Source: Roseateles sp. YR242
GTDB taxonomy: Bacteria > Pseudomonadota > Gammaproteobacteria > Burkholderiales > Burkholderiaceae_C
Length of the DNA stretch: 64,000 nucleotides
NCBI RefSeq assembly: GCF_900109745.1
Contig: NZ_FOAV01000003.1
Span: 124,001-188,000, forward strand
Reading direction: 5' to 3'
Every line of letters starts with the position of its first letter. Positions within the stretch are counted from its first letter, which is position 1. A program made the translations under genes and the position numbers. A model generated the notes under the pieces. It worked only from the letters and a program-made list of their open reading frames with translations, was not told the origin of the DNA and searched no databases. Shown here in pieces: positions 1 through 8,477 of the stretch.

Positions 1-35
1 AAGGAATCGGGCTGGGCGGAACGCGGCCGGGAACT

Positions 36-1130
36 GTGGCATCGTCCACCCCCATGCAGCGCACCACCCCCTCCCTTCCGATGCTTCCGCACACGTCCGG
101 TCGCCACCCGCGCGGCTGGCGCAGAACCGCGGGCCGGCTGGCATCCGCCATGAGCACCGCCCTGAACACCGGCATCAGCGCCGCCTTGGCCGCCACCCTG
201 ACCGCCACCGTCACGGCCACCCTGGCCTGGGCCGCGCCCACCCAGGCCGCCACGCCCACCGAGCCTCGCTGCCCCGCTGAACCCGCCACCGTTTCCCAGG
301 CACAGGCCGACGCCCAGGCGCGGGACCGCGGCATCCTCTGGACGCTGACCCGGGACGGTCACACCTCCTATCTGCACGCCAGCCTTCACCTGGGGCGACC
401 GGCCTGGATCGCGCCCGGCCCCCGGCTGAAGGAGGTACTGGGCCAGGTAGACGCGGTCGCCCTCGAGCTGGACCCGCTGGACACCGCCTCCTGGCAGATG
501 CCGCCCATTCCCGATCTGCCCATCGACGCCAGGCTGAAGCAACGTCTGGCCACCCAGGCGCGCAGCGTCTGCCTGCCCGCGCAGGCGCTGGCGTCCATGC
601 ATCCGCTGCTGCAACTGAGCACCATCACCCTGGCCCGCGCCCGTGGGCTTGGCCTGGATGTGCGTTACGGCCAGGAGGTGCTGCTGAGCGGCTGGGCGCG
701 CCAGCGCGGCCTGCCGGTGATTGCACTGGAAACGCTTGAAGGGCAGCTCTCCGCCCTGCTGCCGCAAGACCCCGAAGAGGCGCGGCATGAACTTCGCTCC
801 GGCCTTCAGCAGCTGGAACGCCCCGCGCCGCTGCAGCGCATGCTGAAAGACCTGGTCAACACCTGGGAGCGCGGCGACCTGCGCCGCCTCTCCCGTTACG
901 AAGACTGGTGCAACTGCATCAACGATGCGCGCGACCGCGCCGCCCTCGCACGTGAGAACGACGCACGCAACCCCAACCTGGCCGAGCGCATCTCGGAACT
1001 GCACCAGAAGGGCCAGTCCTTGCTGGTGGCCGTGGGCGCGCTGCACATGACGGGGCCGCAGGCCCTGCCGACGTTGTTGCGGCAGCACGGATTCGAGGTG
1101 ACCCAGGTGCATCCCGAGCCCGGAAAGTGA
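36..1130 (+). CDS. TraB/GumN family protein, exported
   Basis: The protein has the N-terminal GumN/TraB core, with YLHASLHLGRPAW standing where family members have a Y-x-G-T-x-H type motif. It also has the family's C-terminal block LLVAVGALHMTGPQALP followed by a short G-F-x-V strand. A hydrophobic alanine-rich segment about 60 residues in, ending near AAPTQA, looks like a signal peptide. The GTG start at 36 gives an unusually long N-region, so the ATG at 54 or the ATG near 150 (MSTALNTG) may be the true start; the latter puts the hydrophobic stretch right at the N-terminus. GumN/TraB proteins are membrane-associated or periplasmic and proposed to be metal-dependent proteases, but no reaction is firmly assigned in bacteria. 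It lies just upstream of the MarC gene on the same strand. Confidence 0.8.
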   Translation: MASSTPMQRTTPSLPMLPHTSGRHPRGWRRTAGRLASAMSTALNTGISAALAATLTATVTATLAWAAPTQAATPTEPRCPAEPATVSQAQADAQARDRGILWTLTRDGHTSYLHASLHLGRPAWIAPGPRLKEVLGQVDAVALELDPLDTASWQMPPIPDLPIDARLKQRLATQARSVCLPAQALASMHPLLQLSTITLARARGLGLDVRYGQEVLLSGWARQRGLPVIALETLEGQLSALLPQDPEEARHELRSGLQQLERPAPLQRMLKDLVNTWERGDLRRLSRYEDWCNCINDARDRAALARENDARNPNLAERISELHQKGQSLLVAVGALHMTGPQALPTLLRQHGFEVTQVHPEPGK

Positions 1131-1197
1131 TCGAGTTGCGGCACACTGGCCGGTCATTTCTCACTCAACAGTCCCATCCCCGTTTCCGGAGTTCCGC

Positions 1198-1875
1198 GTG
1201 GCCACCCTGCCATCCATTCTTCAGGCTCTGTTCCTGGTACCACTGACCCTGCTGCCCATCATCAACCCGGTGGGCGTGGCACCGATCGTGATCGACGCTG
1301 CCGGTGGAGATGACCGGGTGCTGAAGCGCCTGTCCCGCCAGGTGGCCATCAATGGCTGGGTGGTGATCATGGCCTCCATGCTGGTGGGCACCTATGTGCT
1401 GGACATGTTTGGCATCTCGCTGCCGGTGGTCCGCGTGGCCGGTGGCCTGCTGGTGGCCTTCAGCGCCTGGACCATGCTCACGCGCCACGAAGAGACCGAC
1501 GAAGTGCAGACCGCCATCGCCGAGGACGCCAGTGCCGACCTCACCGAGGCGGAGATCGTCCGGCGCAGCTTCTTCCCCATCACCTTCCCGCTCACCACCG
1601 GCCCGGGCTGCATCGCCGCGGCCATTGCGCTGGGCGCGCAGCTGCCCCGTTCGCCGCTGCCCTACCTGATGGGCGCCGGCATTGCCGCCATCGGGGCGGC
1701 CATCACAGCGGGGCTGATCTATCTCGTGTTCCGCAACGGTGGCCGACTGATGATGCGCCTGGGCGAGGTCGGCACCCTGGTGATGATGCGGCTGATGGCC
1801 TTTGTGCTGCTGTGCATCGGCATCCAGATTCTCTGGACCGGCTGGGCCGACCTGAACGGCATTCTGGTCAAGTGA
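1198..1875 (+). CDS. MarC family integral membrane protein
   Basis: This 225-residue protein has about six hydrophobic segments and the MarC hallmark near the N-terminus, LLPIINPVGVAPIV, with a second copy-like motif around residue 130 (FPLTTGPGCIAAAI). This internal pseudo-symmetry is typical of the family. The start is a GTG after a purine-poor leader (TTCCGC), so initiation may be weak. MarC proteins were once linked to multiple antibiotic resistance and are often annotated as NAAT transporters, but their substrate is not settled. The hydrophilic loop around residues 95-120 is acidic (DEVQTAIAEDASADLTEAE). Neighbours give no functional clue. Confidence 0.88.
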   Translation: MATLPSILQALFLVPLTLLPIINPVGVAPIVIDAAGGDDRVLKRLSRQVAINGWVVIMASMLVGTYVLDMFGISLPVVRVAGGLLVAFSAWTMLTRHEETDEVQTAIAEDASADLTEAEIVRRSFFPITFPLTTGPGCIAAAIALGAQLPRSPLPYLMGAGIAAIGAAITAGLIYLVFRNGGRLMMRLGEVGTLVMMRLMAFVLLCIGIQILWTGWADLNGILVK

Positions 1876-1919
1876 AGCGTAGGATCGGCCTCACGCGCCA
1901 GCCATTGACGAGGTAAGCC

Positions 1920-2945
1920 ATGTCCGACAGCAGCTTTGGGGCCTTTGTGCCCGGTTTCGATTTCCTGCAGGGGCTCGCCAAGAACGCGGGGGCGGCCATT
2001 CCCGGCTTCAACCAGTGGGTAGCCCCCACACTGAACCCGCAGGAACTGGAAAAACGCATCAATGAGCTGCGGGCCGTGCAGTTCTGGCTGGAACAGAACG
2101 CCCGCATGCTGGCCACCACCGTCCAGGCCCTGGAAGTGCAGAAGATGACACTCTCCACCCTGAACGCCATGAATGTGCCGATGGCCGATCTGAAGCAGGC
2201 GCTCAAGACCCCGCAGATGCAGGAATTCGCCGCGGCCATGGCCGGCGGGCCGGCTGCCGCCTGGGCCGATGCGGTCAAGGGGTGGCCAGGTACCGTTGCG
2301 GGGACCGGGACGGGAGCAAGGGCGGGGGCGGGAGCCGGCAAGGCCTCCGGGGGTGCGCCCGATCCCGCACCCGATCCCGCATCTGGCCCTGCATCGACCG
2401 CTGCGGCGGATGCCACCAGCGCCAGCAAGGGCACCAGCCGGCCGGCGCCAGCACAGTCCGATGACGCCGATGAAGCGCCGGCAGACGCCGCCAGCCAGGC
2501 CAGAAGTGCTGGCCAGGCAGGCAAGCCCGGCAGCGCAGGCGTTGACCCGATGCAGTGGTGGAATGCCCTGACCCAGCAGTTCACCCAGATCGCCACCCAG
2601 GCGATGAAGGACAACACCCTGGTCCAGCAGGGCTTGGACGCCGCTGGCGAGACCTTCCGCAAGGCGGCCGCCATGCCGGGTGAAATGATGAACCAGGCGA
2701 CCAAGGCGGCGCAGGCAGCCGCCAGGACGGCAGCGTCCGGCGCCAAGCCCGCACGCGCCGCCTCCGGAGCCTCCACAGGGGCCGCCTCAGCCTCCGGCTC
2801 CGGCGCGGGCAAGCCGGCCGCGTCGTCGCCTGGAAGGGCCGGCAAGGCCAGCGCGAAGACCGCTCGGCCCATCAGGACCGCCAAGGCCGCCGAAACCACC
2901 AAAGCGGCGGCACCACGTCCCCGCCCTTCCCGACGCACGCCCTGA
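1920..2945 (+). CDS. phaM: PhaM-type polyhydroxyalkanoate granule regulatory protein
   Basis: The first ~95 residues match the conserved PhaM region: FVPGFDFLQGLAKNAG, a Trp-containing linker, then a predicted coiled coil containing ELEKRINELRAVQFWLEQN. The rest is Ala/Gly/Ser/Pro low-complexity sequence ending in a Lys/Arg-rich tail (KTARPIRTAKAAETTK, PRPRPSRRTP). In Ralstonia eutropha PhaM activates the PHB synthase PhaC1, sits on granules and binds DNA through a basic histone-like tail, which links granule segregation to the nucleoid. At 341 residues this protein is longer than that ~263-residue protein, mainly through the Ala/Gly/Pro insert at about residues 118-205. No phaC or phaZ is in the window, so the assignment rests on the N-terminal domain. 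ATG 1920 follows the GAGG of GACGAGGTAAGCC. Confidence 0.85.
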   Translation: MSDSSFGAFVPGFDFLQGLAKNAGAAIPGFNQWVAPTLNPQELEKRINELRAVQFWLEQNARMLATTVQALEVQKMTLSTLNAMNVPMADLKQALKTPQMQEFAAAMAGGPAAAWADAVKGWPGTVAGTGTGARAGAGAGKASGGAPDPAPDPASGPASTAAADATSASKGTSRPAPAQSDDADEAPADAASQARSAGQAGKPGSAGVDPMQWWNALTQQFTQIATQAMKDNTLVQQGLDAAGETFRKAAAMPGEMMNQATKAAQAAARTAASGAKPARAASGASTGAASASGSGAGKPAASSPGRAGKASAKTARPIRTAKAAETTKAAAPRPRPSRRTP

Positions 2946-2989
2946 ACCGGCAGCGTACAGTTCCAGTCCGCCTACCCCGAGGGCCGTTC

Positions 2990-4129
2990 ATGCCTCGTTT
3001 CTTTCAGGCCCATGCCACCCATCCCGACGCGCACATGGCCATGGCGCTGGCGGCTGCCCAGATCGACGGGCAGCGCGGTGAGCTCACGCCCACACTCGGC
3101 TTTCTCTATTTCACCGAGGACTACCTGCCCCAGGCCCAGGCCCTGCTGGACGACGCCCGCCAGCGCTGGCCCGGCTGCGGCTGGGTGGGCGCCTCCGCCC
3201 TGGCCGTCTGCGCGGCGGGGGCGGAATACTTTGGCGAGCCGGCGCTGACGCTAATGATGTGCGACCTGCCGCCGGATCAGTGGCAGATCTTCTCCGGCCG
3301 TCAGCCCCTGGTACAGGACAGCGGTGCCCGCAGCCTGCTGCTGCACGCCGACGGGGCCACGCCGGACCTGCAGGACCTGATCGGCGAACTGGCCGAGCGA
3401 TGTTCGAGCGGTTATGTGTTTGGCGGCCTGGTCAGCGGACGCAGCCAGGCGGTGCAGATCGCCGATGGCGTGGTGGAGGGCGGCCTCTCCGGGCTCGCCC
3501 TGCGTGCCGGTGTCCGCTGGATCTCCCGGGTCAGCCAGGGTTGCCAACCGCTGGGGCGGGAGCGCCGCATCACCGGTAGCGACGGCACCCTGGCCACCGA
3601 ACTGGACGGCCAGCCCGCATTGGACGCCCTGCTCGAAGACCTCAAGCTGCCCGCCTTCACCGGCGAGACCACCAGCCTGCGCCAGGCCCTGCCCCTGTTC
3701 CGGCGCACCCTCGTCGGCCTGAGCGACGCCCCGGGCGCTCGCAAGGACTACGGGCCCGAGGTGCGCGTGCGCCATCTGGTCGGCCTGGACCCCGCGCGCC
3801 GCAGCGTGGCCGTGGCCGAACAGCTGCGCGAAGGCGACCTGCTGAGCTTTTGCGAACGAAACCCCGAAGCCGCCCGCCGCGACCTGGTGCGCATCTGCAC
3901 CGAAATCCGTGCGGACGCCGAGGAGTTGGGGGCCACCATGGCCGGCGCCCTCTACGTGAGTTGCACCGGCCGTGGGGGCCCGCACTTCGGCGCGCCGTCG
4001 GCCGAACTCCAGTGGGTGCAGCACGCGCTGGGCGACGTGCCGCTGGTCGGCTTCTTCGCCAACGGTGAGATCGCCCATGGCCAGTTGCACGGCTATACCG
4101 GCGTGCTGACGGTCTTCCTCGACAGCTGA
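2990..4129 (+). CDS. FIST N-/C-domain sensory protein
   Basis: This 379-residue soluble protein has the two-part FIST architecture. Residues ~1-210 form the N domain (GWVGASALAVCAAG, then YVFGGLVSGRSQ near 140). The C domain covers ~220-375 and carries GALYVSCTGRGG plus VPLVGFFANGEIAHG, the usual C-terminal FIST signature. FIST domains are predicted to sense small ligands, possibly amino acids, and are often fused or adjacent to signal-transduction proteins. Here the protein stands alone between phaM and glcD, so its output partner is unknown. There is no signal peptide or membrane segment. The start ATG at 2990 is preceded by GAGGGCCGTTC. Confidence 0.87.
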   Translation: MPRFFQAHATHPDAHMAMALAAAQIDGQRGELTPTLGFLYFTEDYLPQAQALLDDARQRWPGCGWVGASALAVCAAGAEYFGEPALTLMMCDLPPDQWQIFSGRQPLVQDSGARSLLLHADGATPDLQDLIGELAERCSSGYVFGGLVSGRSQAVQIADGVVEGGLSGLALRAGVRWISRVSQGCQPLGRERRITGSDGTLATELDGQPALDALLEDLKLPAFTGETTSLRQALPLFRRTLVGLSDAPGARKDYGPEVRVRHLVGLDPARRSVAVAEQLREGDLLSFCERNPEAARRDLVRICTEIRADAEELGATMAGALYVSCTGRGGPHFGAPSAELQWVQHALGDVPLVGFFANGEIAHGQLHGYTGVLTVFLDS

Positions 4130-4176
4130 CCTGCCCCCCGGCGGCGCCTTGCACCGGGCCAGCGTTTTCCTTGCAC

Positions 4177-4196
4177 CCGGGCGGTGCGCCGCCCGG
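4177..4196 (+). promoter_or_regulatory. Hairpin just upstream of glcD
   Basis: A perfect 8-bp inverted repeat (CCGGGCGG, loop TGCG, CCGCCCGG) ends 13 nt before the proposed glcD start. It has no following T-run, so it is not a standard intrinsic terminator for the FIST gene. It could fold in the glcD leader and affect translation, because no good ribosome binding site is visible between it and the ATG. No function is shown. Confidence 0.35.
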
Positions 4197-4209
4197 TACA
4201 GTTCAGCCC

Positions 4210-5703
4210 ATGAATGCTCCGTTGCCCGTGACCATTGCCGAGCGCGCCGCACGCCAGGCCGAAGTGGTCCAGGCGCTGTCGGCCGTGCTGCCGGCACACG
4301 CCCTGCTTTGGCGGGACGAGCAGACACAACCCTATGAATGCGACGGCCTCACGGCCTACCGCCAACGCCCGCTGGTGGTTGCCCTGCCCGAGGACGAGGC
4401 GCAAGTGTGCGCCGTGCTGCGCAGTTGCCACCGCCTGAAGGTGCCGGTGGTGGCACGGGGCGCGGGCACCGGCCTGTCCGGTGGCGCCATGCCCCACCCG
4501 CTGGGCGTCACGCTGGGCCTGGCCAAGTTCAACCGCATCGTCGCCGTGGACCCGCTCGCCCGAACAGCCCGTGTGCAATGCGGCGTGCGCAACCTGGCCA
4601 TCTCCGAGGCGGCGGCGCCGCATGGCCTCTATTACGCGCCGGACCCCAGCAGCCAGATTGCCTGCACCATCGGCGGCAACGTGGCCGAGAACTCCGGCGG
4701 CGTGCACTGCCTCAAATATGGCCTCACCCTGCACAACGTGCTGCGTGTGCGGGGCTTCACCGTGGAGGGCGACCCCATCGAGTTCGGCTCCGAGGCGCTT
4801 GACGCGCCGGGGTTGGACCTGCTCACGGTGATGGTGGGCAGCGAAGGCATGCTGGCAGTGGTGACCGAGGTGACGGTGAAGCTCACCCCCAAGCCCCAGT
4901 TGGCCCGCTGCATCATGGCCAGCTTCGACGACCTGCGCCGCGCCGGGGACGCCGTGGCCGCGCTCATTGCCAGCGGCATCATCCCGGCCGGGCTGGAGAT
5001 GATGGACAAGCCGATGACCGCCGCCGTCGAGGACTTCGTCCATGCCGGCTACGACCTGGCGGCCGAGGCCATCCTGCTGTGCGAGAGTGACGGCACACCG
5101 GAGGAGGTGGCCGAGGAGATCGAGCGCATGATCGCCGTGCTGCGGGCCAGCGGCGCCACCGGCATCGAGGTCAGCGAGAGCGAGACCCAGCGCCTGCGGT
5201 TCTGGAGCGGGCGCAAGAACGCCTTCCCGGCGTCCGGCCGCATCAGCCCCGACTACATGTGCATGGACTCCACCATCCCGCGCAAGCGCCTGGCCGACGT
5301 GCTGCTGGCCATCCAGGCCATGGAGCAGAAATACGGGCTGCGTTGCGCCAATGTCTTCCATGCCGGGGACGGCAACCTGCATCCCCTGATCCTGTATGAC
5401 GCCAATGACCCCGACCAACTGGCCCGTTGTGAGCAGTTCGGTGCCGACATCCTGGAGACCAGCGTCGCCATGGGCGGCACGGTGACCGGAGAACACGGCG
5501 TGGGTGTGGAAAAACTCAACAGCATGTGTGTGCAGTTCTCGCCGGAGGAGCGAGAACAGATGCTGGCCCTGAAACGGGCCTTCGACCCGCAAGGGCTGCT
5601 CAATCCCGGCAAGGTCATTCCCACGCTGCAGCGCTGCGCCGAGTACGGCCGCATGCATGTGAAGCGCGGTGTGCTGGCCTTCCCTGACCTGGAGCGATTC
5701 TGA
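4210..5703 (+). CDS. glcD: Glycolate oxidase FAD-binding subunit GlcD
   Basis: GlcD is the FAD-linked subunit that oxidises glycolate (and D-lactate in relatives) to glyoxylate. Starting at ATG 4210 gives 497 residues, close to the ~499 of E. coli GlcD; the frame stays open further upstream but that extension (HPGGAPPGTV) is not family-like. The PCMH-type FAD domain shows VVARGAGTGLSGGA near residue 92 and GGNVAENSGGVHCLKYG near 155-170. The C-terminal domain carries VFHAGDGNLHPLI and GGTVTGEHGVGVEKL, both family hallmarks. The gene ends in TGATG, overlapping the glcE start, so translation is probably coupled. The glcD-E-F order is that of the standard three-subunit membrane-associated glycolate oxidase. 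Confidence 0.95.
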   Translation: MNAPLPVTIAERAARQAEVVQALSAVLPAHALLWRDEQTQPYECDGLTAYRQRPLVVALPEDEAQVCAVLRSCHRLKVPVVARGAGTGLSGGAMPHPLGVTLGLAKFNRIVAVDPLARTARVQCGVRNLAISEAAAPHGLYYAPDPSSQIACTIGGNVAENSGGVHCLKYGLTLHNVLRVRGFTVEGDPIEFGSEALDAPGLDLLTVMVGSEGMLAVVTEVTVKLTPKPQLARCIMASFDDLRRAGDAVAALIASGIIPAGLEMMDKPMTAAVEDFVHAGYDLAAEAILLCESDGTPEEVAEEIERMIAVLRASGATGIEVSESETQRLRFWSGRKNAFPASGRISPDYMCMDSTIPRKRLADVLLAIQAMEQKYGLRCANVFHAGDGNLHPLILYDANDPDQLARCEQFGADILETSVAMGGTVTGEHGVGVEKLNSMCVQFSPEEREQMLALKRAFDPQGLLNPGKVIPTLQRCAEYGRMHVKRGVLAFPDLERF

Positions 5704-6875
5704 TGACCGCATCCGTGGAACTGGATCGACACGCCCGTGGCGCAGCGGCCCGGCCGACCCCCTTGGGGCCGGCGGCCCTGTCCGCCCCGCTGACCGAAGC
5801 CGTCGAGACCCTGCAGGCCCGTATCCGGGCCGGTGGCCCGCTGCGCATCGAAGGCCACGGCAGCAAGCATTTCTATGGCGGCGAGCTCAAGGGCGAGACC
5901 TTGTCCACCCGTGCCCTTCACGGCGTGCTGGCCTACGAGCCCAGCGAACTCTATGTCACCGCCGCGGCGGGCACCTCGCTGGCAGAGCTGGAGGCCACGC
6001 TGGCCGACCAGGGCCAGCATCTCGCATTCGAACCTCCAAGGTTTTCCGATGGAAGCCTGGGCACCGGCACCGTCGGGGGCATGGTGGCCGCCGGCCTCTC
6101 CGGCCCCGCGCGCAGCACCGCCGGCGCGGTGCGGGACCATGTGCTGGGCCTGTCCATGATCAATGGCCGGGGCGAGCTGCTGCACTTCGGCGGCACGGTG
6201 ATGAAGAACGTGGCCGGTTACGACGTCTCCCGCCTCATGGCCGGTGCCATGGGCGTGCTGGGCCTGATGGTGCAGGTGACGCTCAAGGTCCTGCCCCGGC
6301 CGGTGGCCAGCACCACGCTGCGTTTTGAACTGCCCCAGGACCAGGCCTTGCTGCAGATGAACCGATGGGGCGGCCTGCCCCTGCCCATCAGCGCCACGGC
6401 GTGGTGGGACGGTGCCCTGGTGGTGCGCCTCAGCGGCGCCGACGCCGCGGTGCGGGCCGCCATGCAGCGCATGGGCGGTGACCTGATTCCTGCGGCGATG
6501 GCCGACCCCTTCTGGCGCGGGCTGCGGGACCAGGACGACGAATTCTTCATTGGCGCCCGGCGCGCGGTGCAGGGCGGCGCGTCCATGTGGCGCATTGGGG
6601 TGCCCGCCACCGCGCCCGCGATGTCATTGCATGGGGAGCAGTTGATCGAATGGGGCGGCGCCCAGCGCTGGGTGGTCACGCCCATGGCCCCGGCGCAACT
6701 GCGCGACACCGTGGCGTCCGTCGGCGGCCACGCCACCTTGTTCCGCGCGCGGGACAAGACATCCGGCGTGTTCTCGCCCCTGTCGGTCCCGCTGGCCCGC
6801 ATTCACCGCGAACTGAAGGCGCAGTTCGACCCAGAGGGCCGGTTCAACCCCGGCCGGCTGTATCCAGACCTTTGA
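5703..6875 (+). CDS. glcE: Glycolate oxidase FAD-binding subunit GlcE
   Basis: GlcE is the second, shorter FAD_binding_4 subunit of glycolate oxidase. The FAD-binding core is visible as RIEGHGSKHFYGG, then GTVGGMVAAGLSGPAR and GTVMKNVAGYDVSRLMAG at about residues 120-185. The C-terminus ends in FDPEGRFNPGRLYPDL, the typical closing motif. At 390 residues it is slightly longer than E. coli GlcE (~350). An N-terminal extension of about 30 residues (Ala/Arg/Pro-rich) has no obvious role. The ATG overlaps the glcD stop codon, and glcF follows 21 nt downstream. The three genes form one operon. Confidence 0.94.
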   Translation: MTASVELDRHARGAAARPTPLGPAALSAPLTEAVETLQARIRAGGPLRIEGHGSKHFYGGELKGETLSTRALHGVLAYEPSELYVTAAAGTSLAELEATLADQGQHLAFEPPRFSDGSLGTGTVGGMVAAGLSGPARSTAGAVRDHVLGLSMINGRGELLHFGGTVMKNVAGYDVSRLMAGAMGVLGLMVQVTLKVLPRPVASTTLRFELPQDQALLQMNRWGGLPLPISATAWWDGALVVRLSGADAAVRAAMQRMGGDLIPAAMADPFWRGLRDQDDEFFIGARRAVQGGASMWRIGVPATAPAMSLHGEQLIEWGGAQRWVVTPMAPAQLRDTVASVGGHATLFRARDKTSGVFSPLSVPLARIHRELKAQFDPEGRFNPGRLYPDL

Positions 6876-6896
6876 CCTCGGACCCCCGCCTCGTCG

Positions 6897-8141
6897 ATGC
6901 AGACCCATCTCGCCCCGGAATTCCAGGACACCCCTGAAGGCCAGACCGCCGAGGCCATCCTGCGGCGCTGCGTGCACTGCGGGTTCTGCACGGCCACCTG
7001 CCCCACCTACCAGTTGCTCGGCGACGAGCTGGATGGCCCACGCGGCCGCATCTACCTGATCAAGCAGGTGCTCGAGGGCGCCCAGCCCACCGAGACCACC
7101 CAGCTTCACCTGGACCGCTGCCTGACCTGCCGCAACTGCGAAAGCACCTGCCCATCCGGCGTGCAGTACGGGCAACTGGTGGAGATCGGGCGGCGCGTGG
7201 TGGACGCCAAGGTCGGCCGCCCCCGCCAGGAACGGTTGCGGCGCTGGTTGCTGAAGGAAGGCCTGACCTCCTCGCTGTTCAAGCCCGCGCTGCGGCTGGG
7301 CCAAGTGTTCCGGCCCTTCGTGCCGGCGGCGCTGAAGGACAAGGTGCCCACACGGCCGCATCCCCGCGCCCACCACTGGCCGCAGCACAGCCACCCGCGC
7401 AAGGTGTTGATGCTGCTGGGCTGTGTGCAGCCCGCCATGCATCCCAACATCAATGCAGCGACCGCCCGGGTGCTGGATGCTGCGGGCATCCAGACCCTGG
7501 TGGCGGACGAGGCGGGCTGCTGCGGGGCCATCCGGGCCCATCTGGACGATCACCACGGCGGCCTGGACGACGCGCGCCGCAACATCGATGCCTGGTGGCC
7601 GATGGTGGACGGCCACAACCAGCCGGTGGAGGCCATTGTCATGAATGCCTCCGGCTGCGGCGTGCAGGTCAAGGACTACGGCCGCCTCCTGGCGCACGAC
7701 CCGGCCTATGCCGAGCGGGCCGCCAAGGTGTCCGCCATGACCCGCGACCTCTGCGAATTCCTGCCCGCCTTCGCACCCGCCCTGGCCTCTCACCTGCGCG
7801 CGAACCAGACGCGCCCCCGGCTGGCGTATCACCCGCCGTGCACGCTGCAGCATGGTCAGCAGATCCGGGGGGGCGTTGAAGGGCTGCTGCGGGAGCTGGG
7901 CTTCGACATTGCCATCGCGCCGGCCGACAGCCACCTTTGCTGCGGCTCCGCCGGCACTTACTCGGTGCTGCAACCCCTGCTGTCCAAGCAATTGCGAAAC
8001 CGCAAACTCGAGGCGCTGGCACCGTTGGCGGCAGATGTGATCGTCTCCAGCAATGTGGGCTGCATCCAGCACTTGCAGGGCGGCACCGCCACCCCGGTCA
8101 GACACTGGATTGAAGTGCTGGATGAGGCCCTGGTGCCCTGA
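6897..8141 (+). CDS. glcF: Glycolate oxidase iron-sulfur subunit GlcF
   Basis: GlcF passes electrons from the flavin subunits to the quinone pool. Two ferredoxin-type 4Fe-4S motifs are present: C25-x2-C28-x2-C31-x3-C35-P and C76-x2-C79-x2-C82-x3-C86-P. Both CCG domains follow, one around LLGCVQPAMHPN ... DEAGCCGAIRAHL and one around ASGCGVQVKDYG ... HLCCGSAGTYSVLQP. The 414-residue length is normal. It is the last gene of the glcDEF operon. No glcC regulator, glcG or malate synthase gene lies nearby, so regulation of this operon cannot be read from the window. Confidence 0.95.
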   Translation: MQTHLAPEFQDTPEGQTAEAILRRCVHCGFCTATCPTYQLLGDELDGPRGRIYLIKQVLEGAQPTETTQLHLDRCLTCRNCESTCPSGVQYGQLVEIGRRVVDAKVGRPRQERLRRWLLKEGLTSSLFKPALRLGQVFRPFVPAALKDKVPTRPHPRAHHWPQHSHPRKVLMLLGCVQPAMHPNINAATARVLDAAGIQTLVADEAGCCGAIRAHLDDHHGGLDDARRNIDAWWPMVDGHNQPVEAIVMNASGCGVQVKDYGRLLAHDPAYAERAAKVSAMTRDLCEFLPAFAPALASHLRANQTRPRLAYHPPCTLQHGQQIRGGVEGLLRELGFDIAIAPADSHLCCGSAGTYSVLQPLLSKQLRNRKLEALAPLAADVIVSSNVGCIQHLQGGTATPVRHWIEVLDEALVP

Positions 8142-8477
8142 AAGGCCCGTCCAAAGCTTGTCCCAACCGGGGTCAGGCGTCGCTTTCTTACGTCATTGCC
8201 GCACAAAACGCACCCAAATCGAGAAGGAAGTCGCGGGCAAAGACCCTCCACCCGGGCAAACCCGGGCATGTGGTTTGCCTGGCGCCCGCACAATCCCTTT
8301 CCATAACAGGAGGGGAGCGCGCAAGCGATCCAATCAGAAAACGGAATGGGCCGGTCACCGCGTGGTGTCCGGCCCTTTTCCTTTGTGGGCAGGGGCTGGC
8401 GGGGCATGCGCGCAGCGCCCCAGGCAGGGCTCGACCGCGCCATACTGCGCCGGTCCATGCTTTCTCCCCACCACCCC
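8142..8477. other. 336-bp gap between glcF and the phosphatase gene
   Basis: No convincing protein gene is seen. The stretch holds several C/A-rich segments, an AGGAGGGG run near 8310 that is not followed by a good coding frame, and a strong intrinsic terminator at 8348-8384. The terminator sits more than 200 nt past the glcF stop. It may end the glc transcript or a separate short RNA starting inside the gap. Confidence 0.5.
8348..8384 (+). terminator. Intrinsic terminator
   Basis: A 7-bp perfect stem GGGCCGG / CCGGCCC encloses a 14-nt loop that itself contains CACC...GGTG, so the stem can extend inward. It is followed by TTTTCCTTT. This is a good rho-independent terminator on the + strand, 207 nt after glcF and 94 nt before the next gene. 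Confidence 0.7.

Noticed and set aside
1868-2938. A 356-residue Ala-rich frame opposite phaM
   Set aside because: Its composition mirrors the phaM low-complexity region and it has no start signals.
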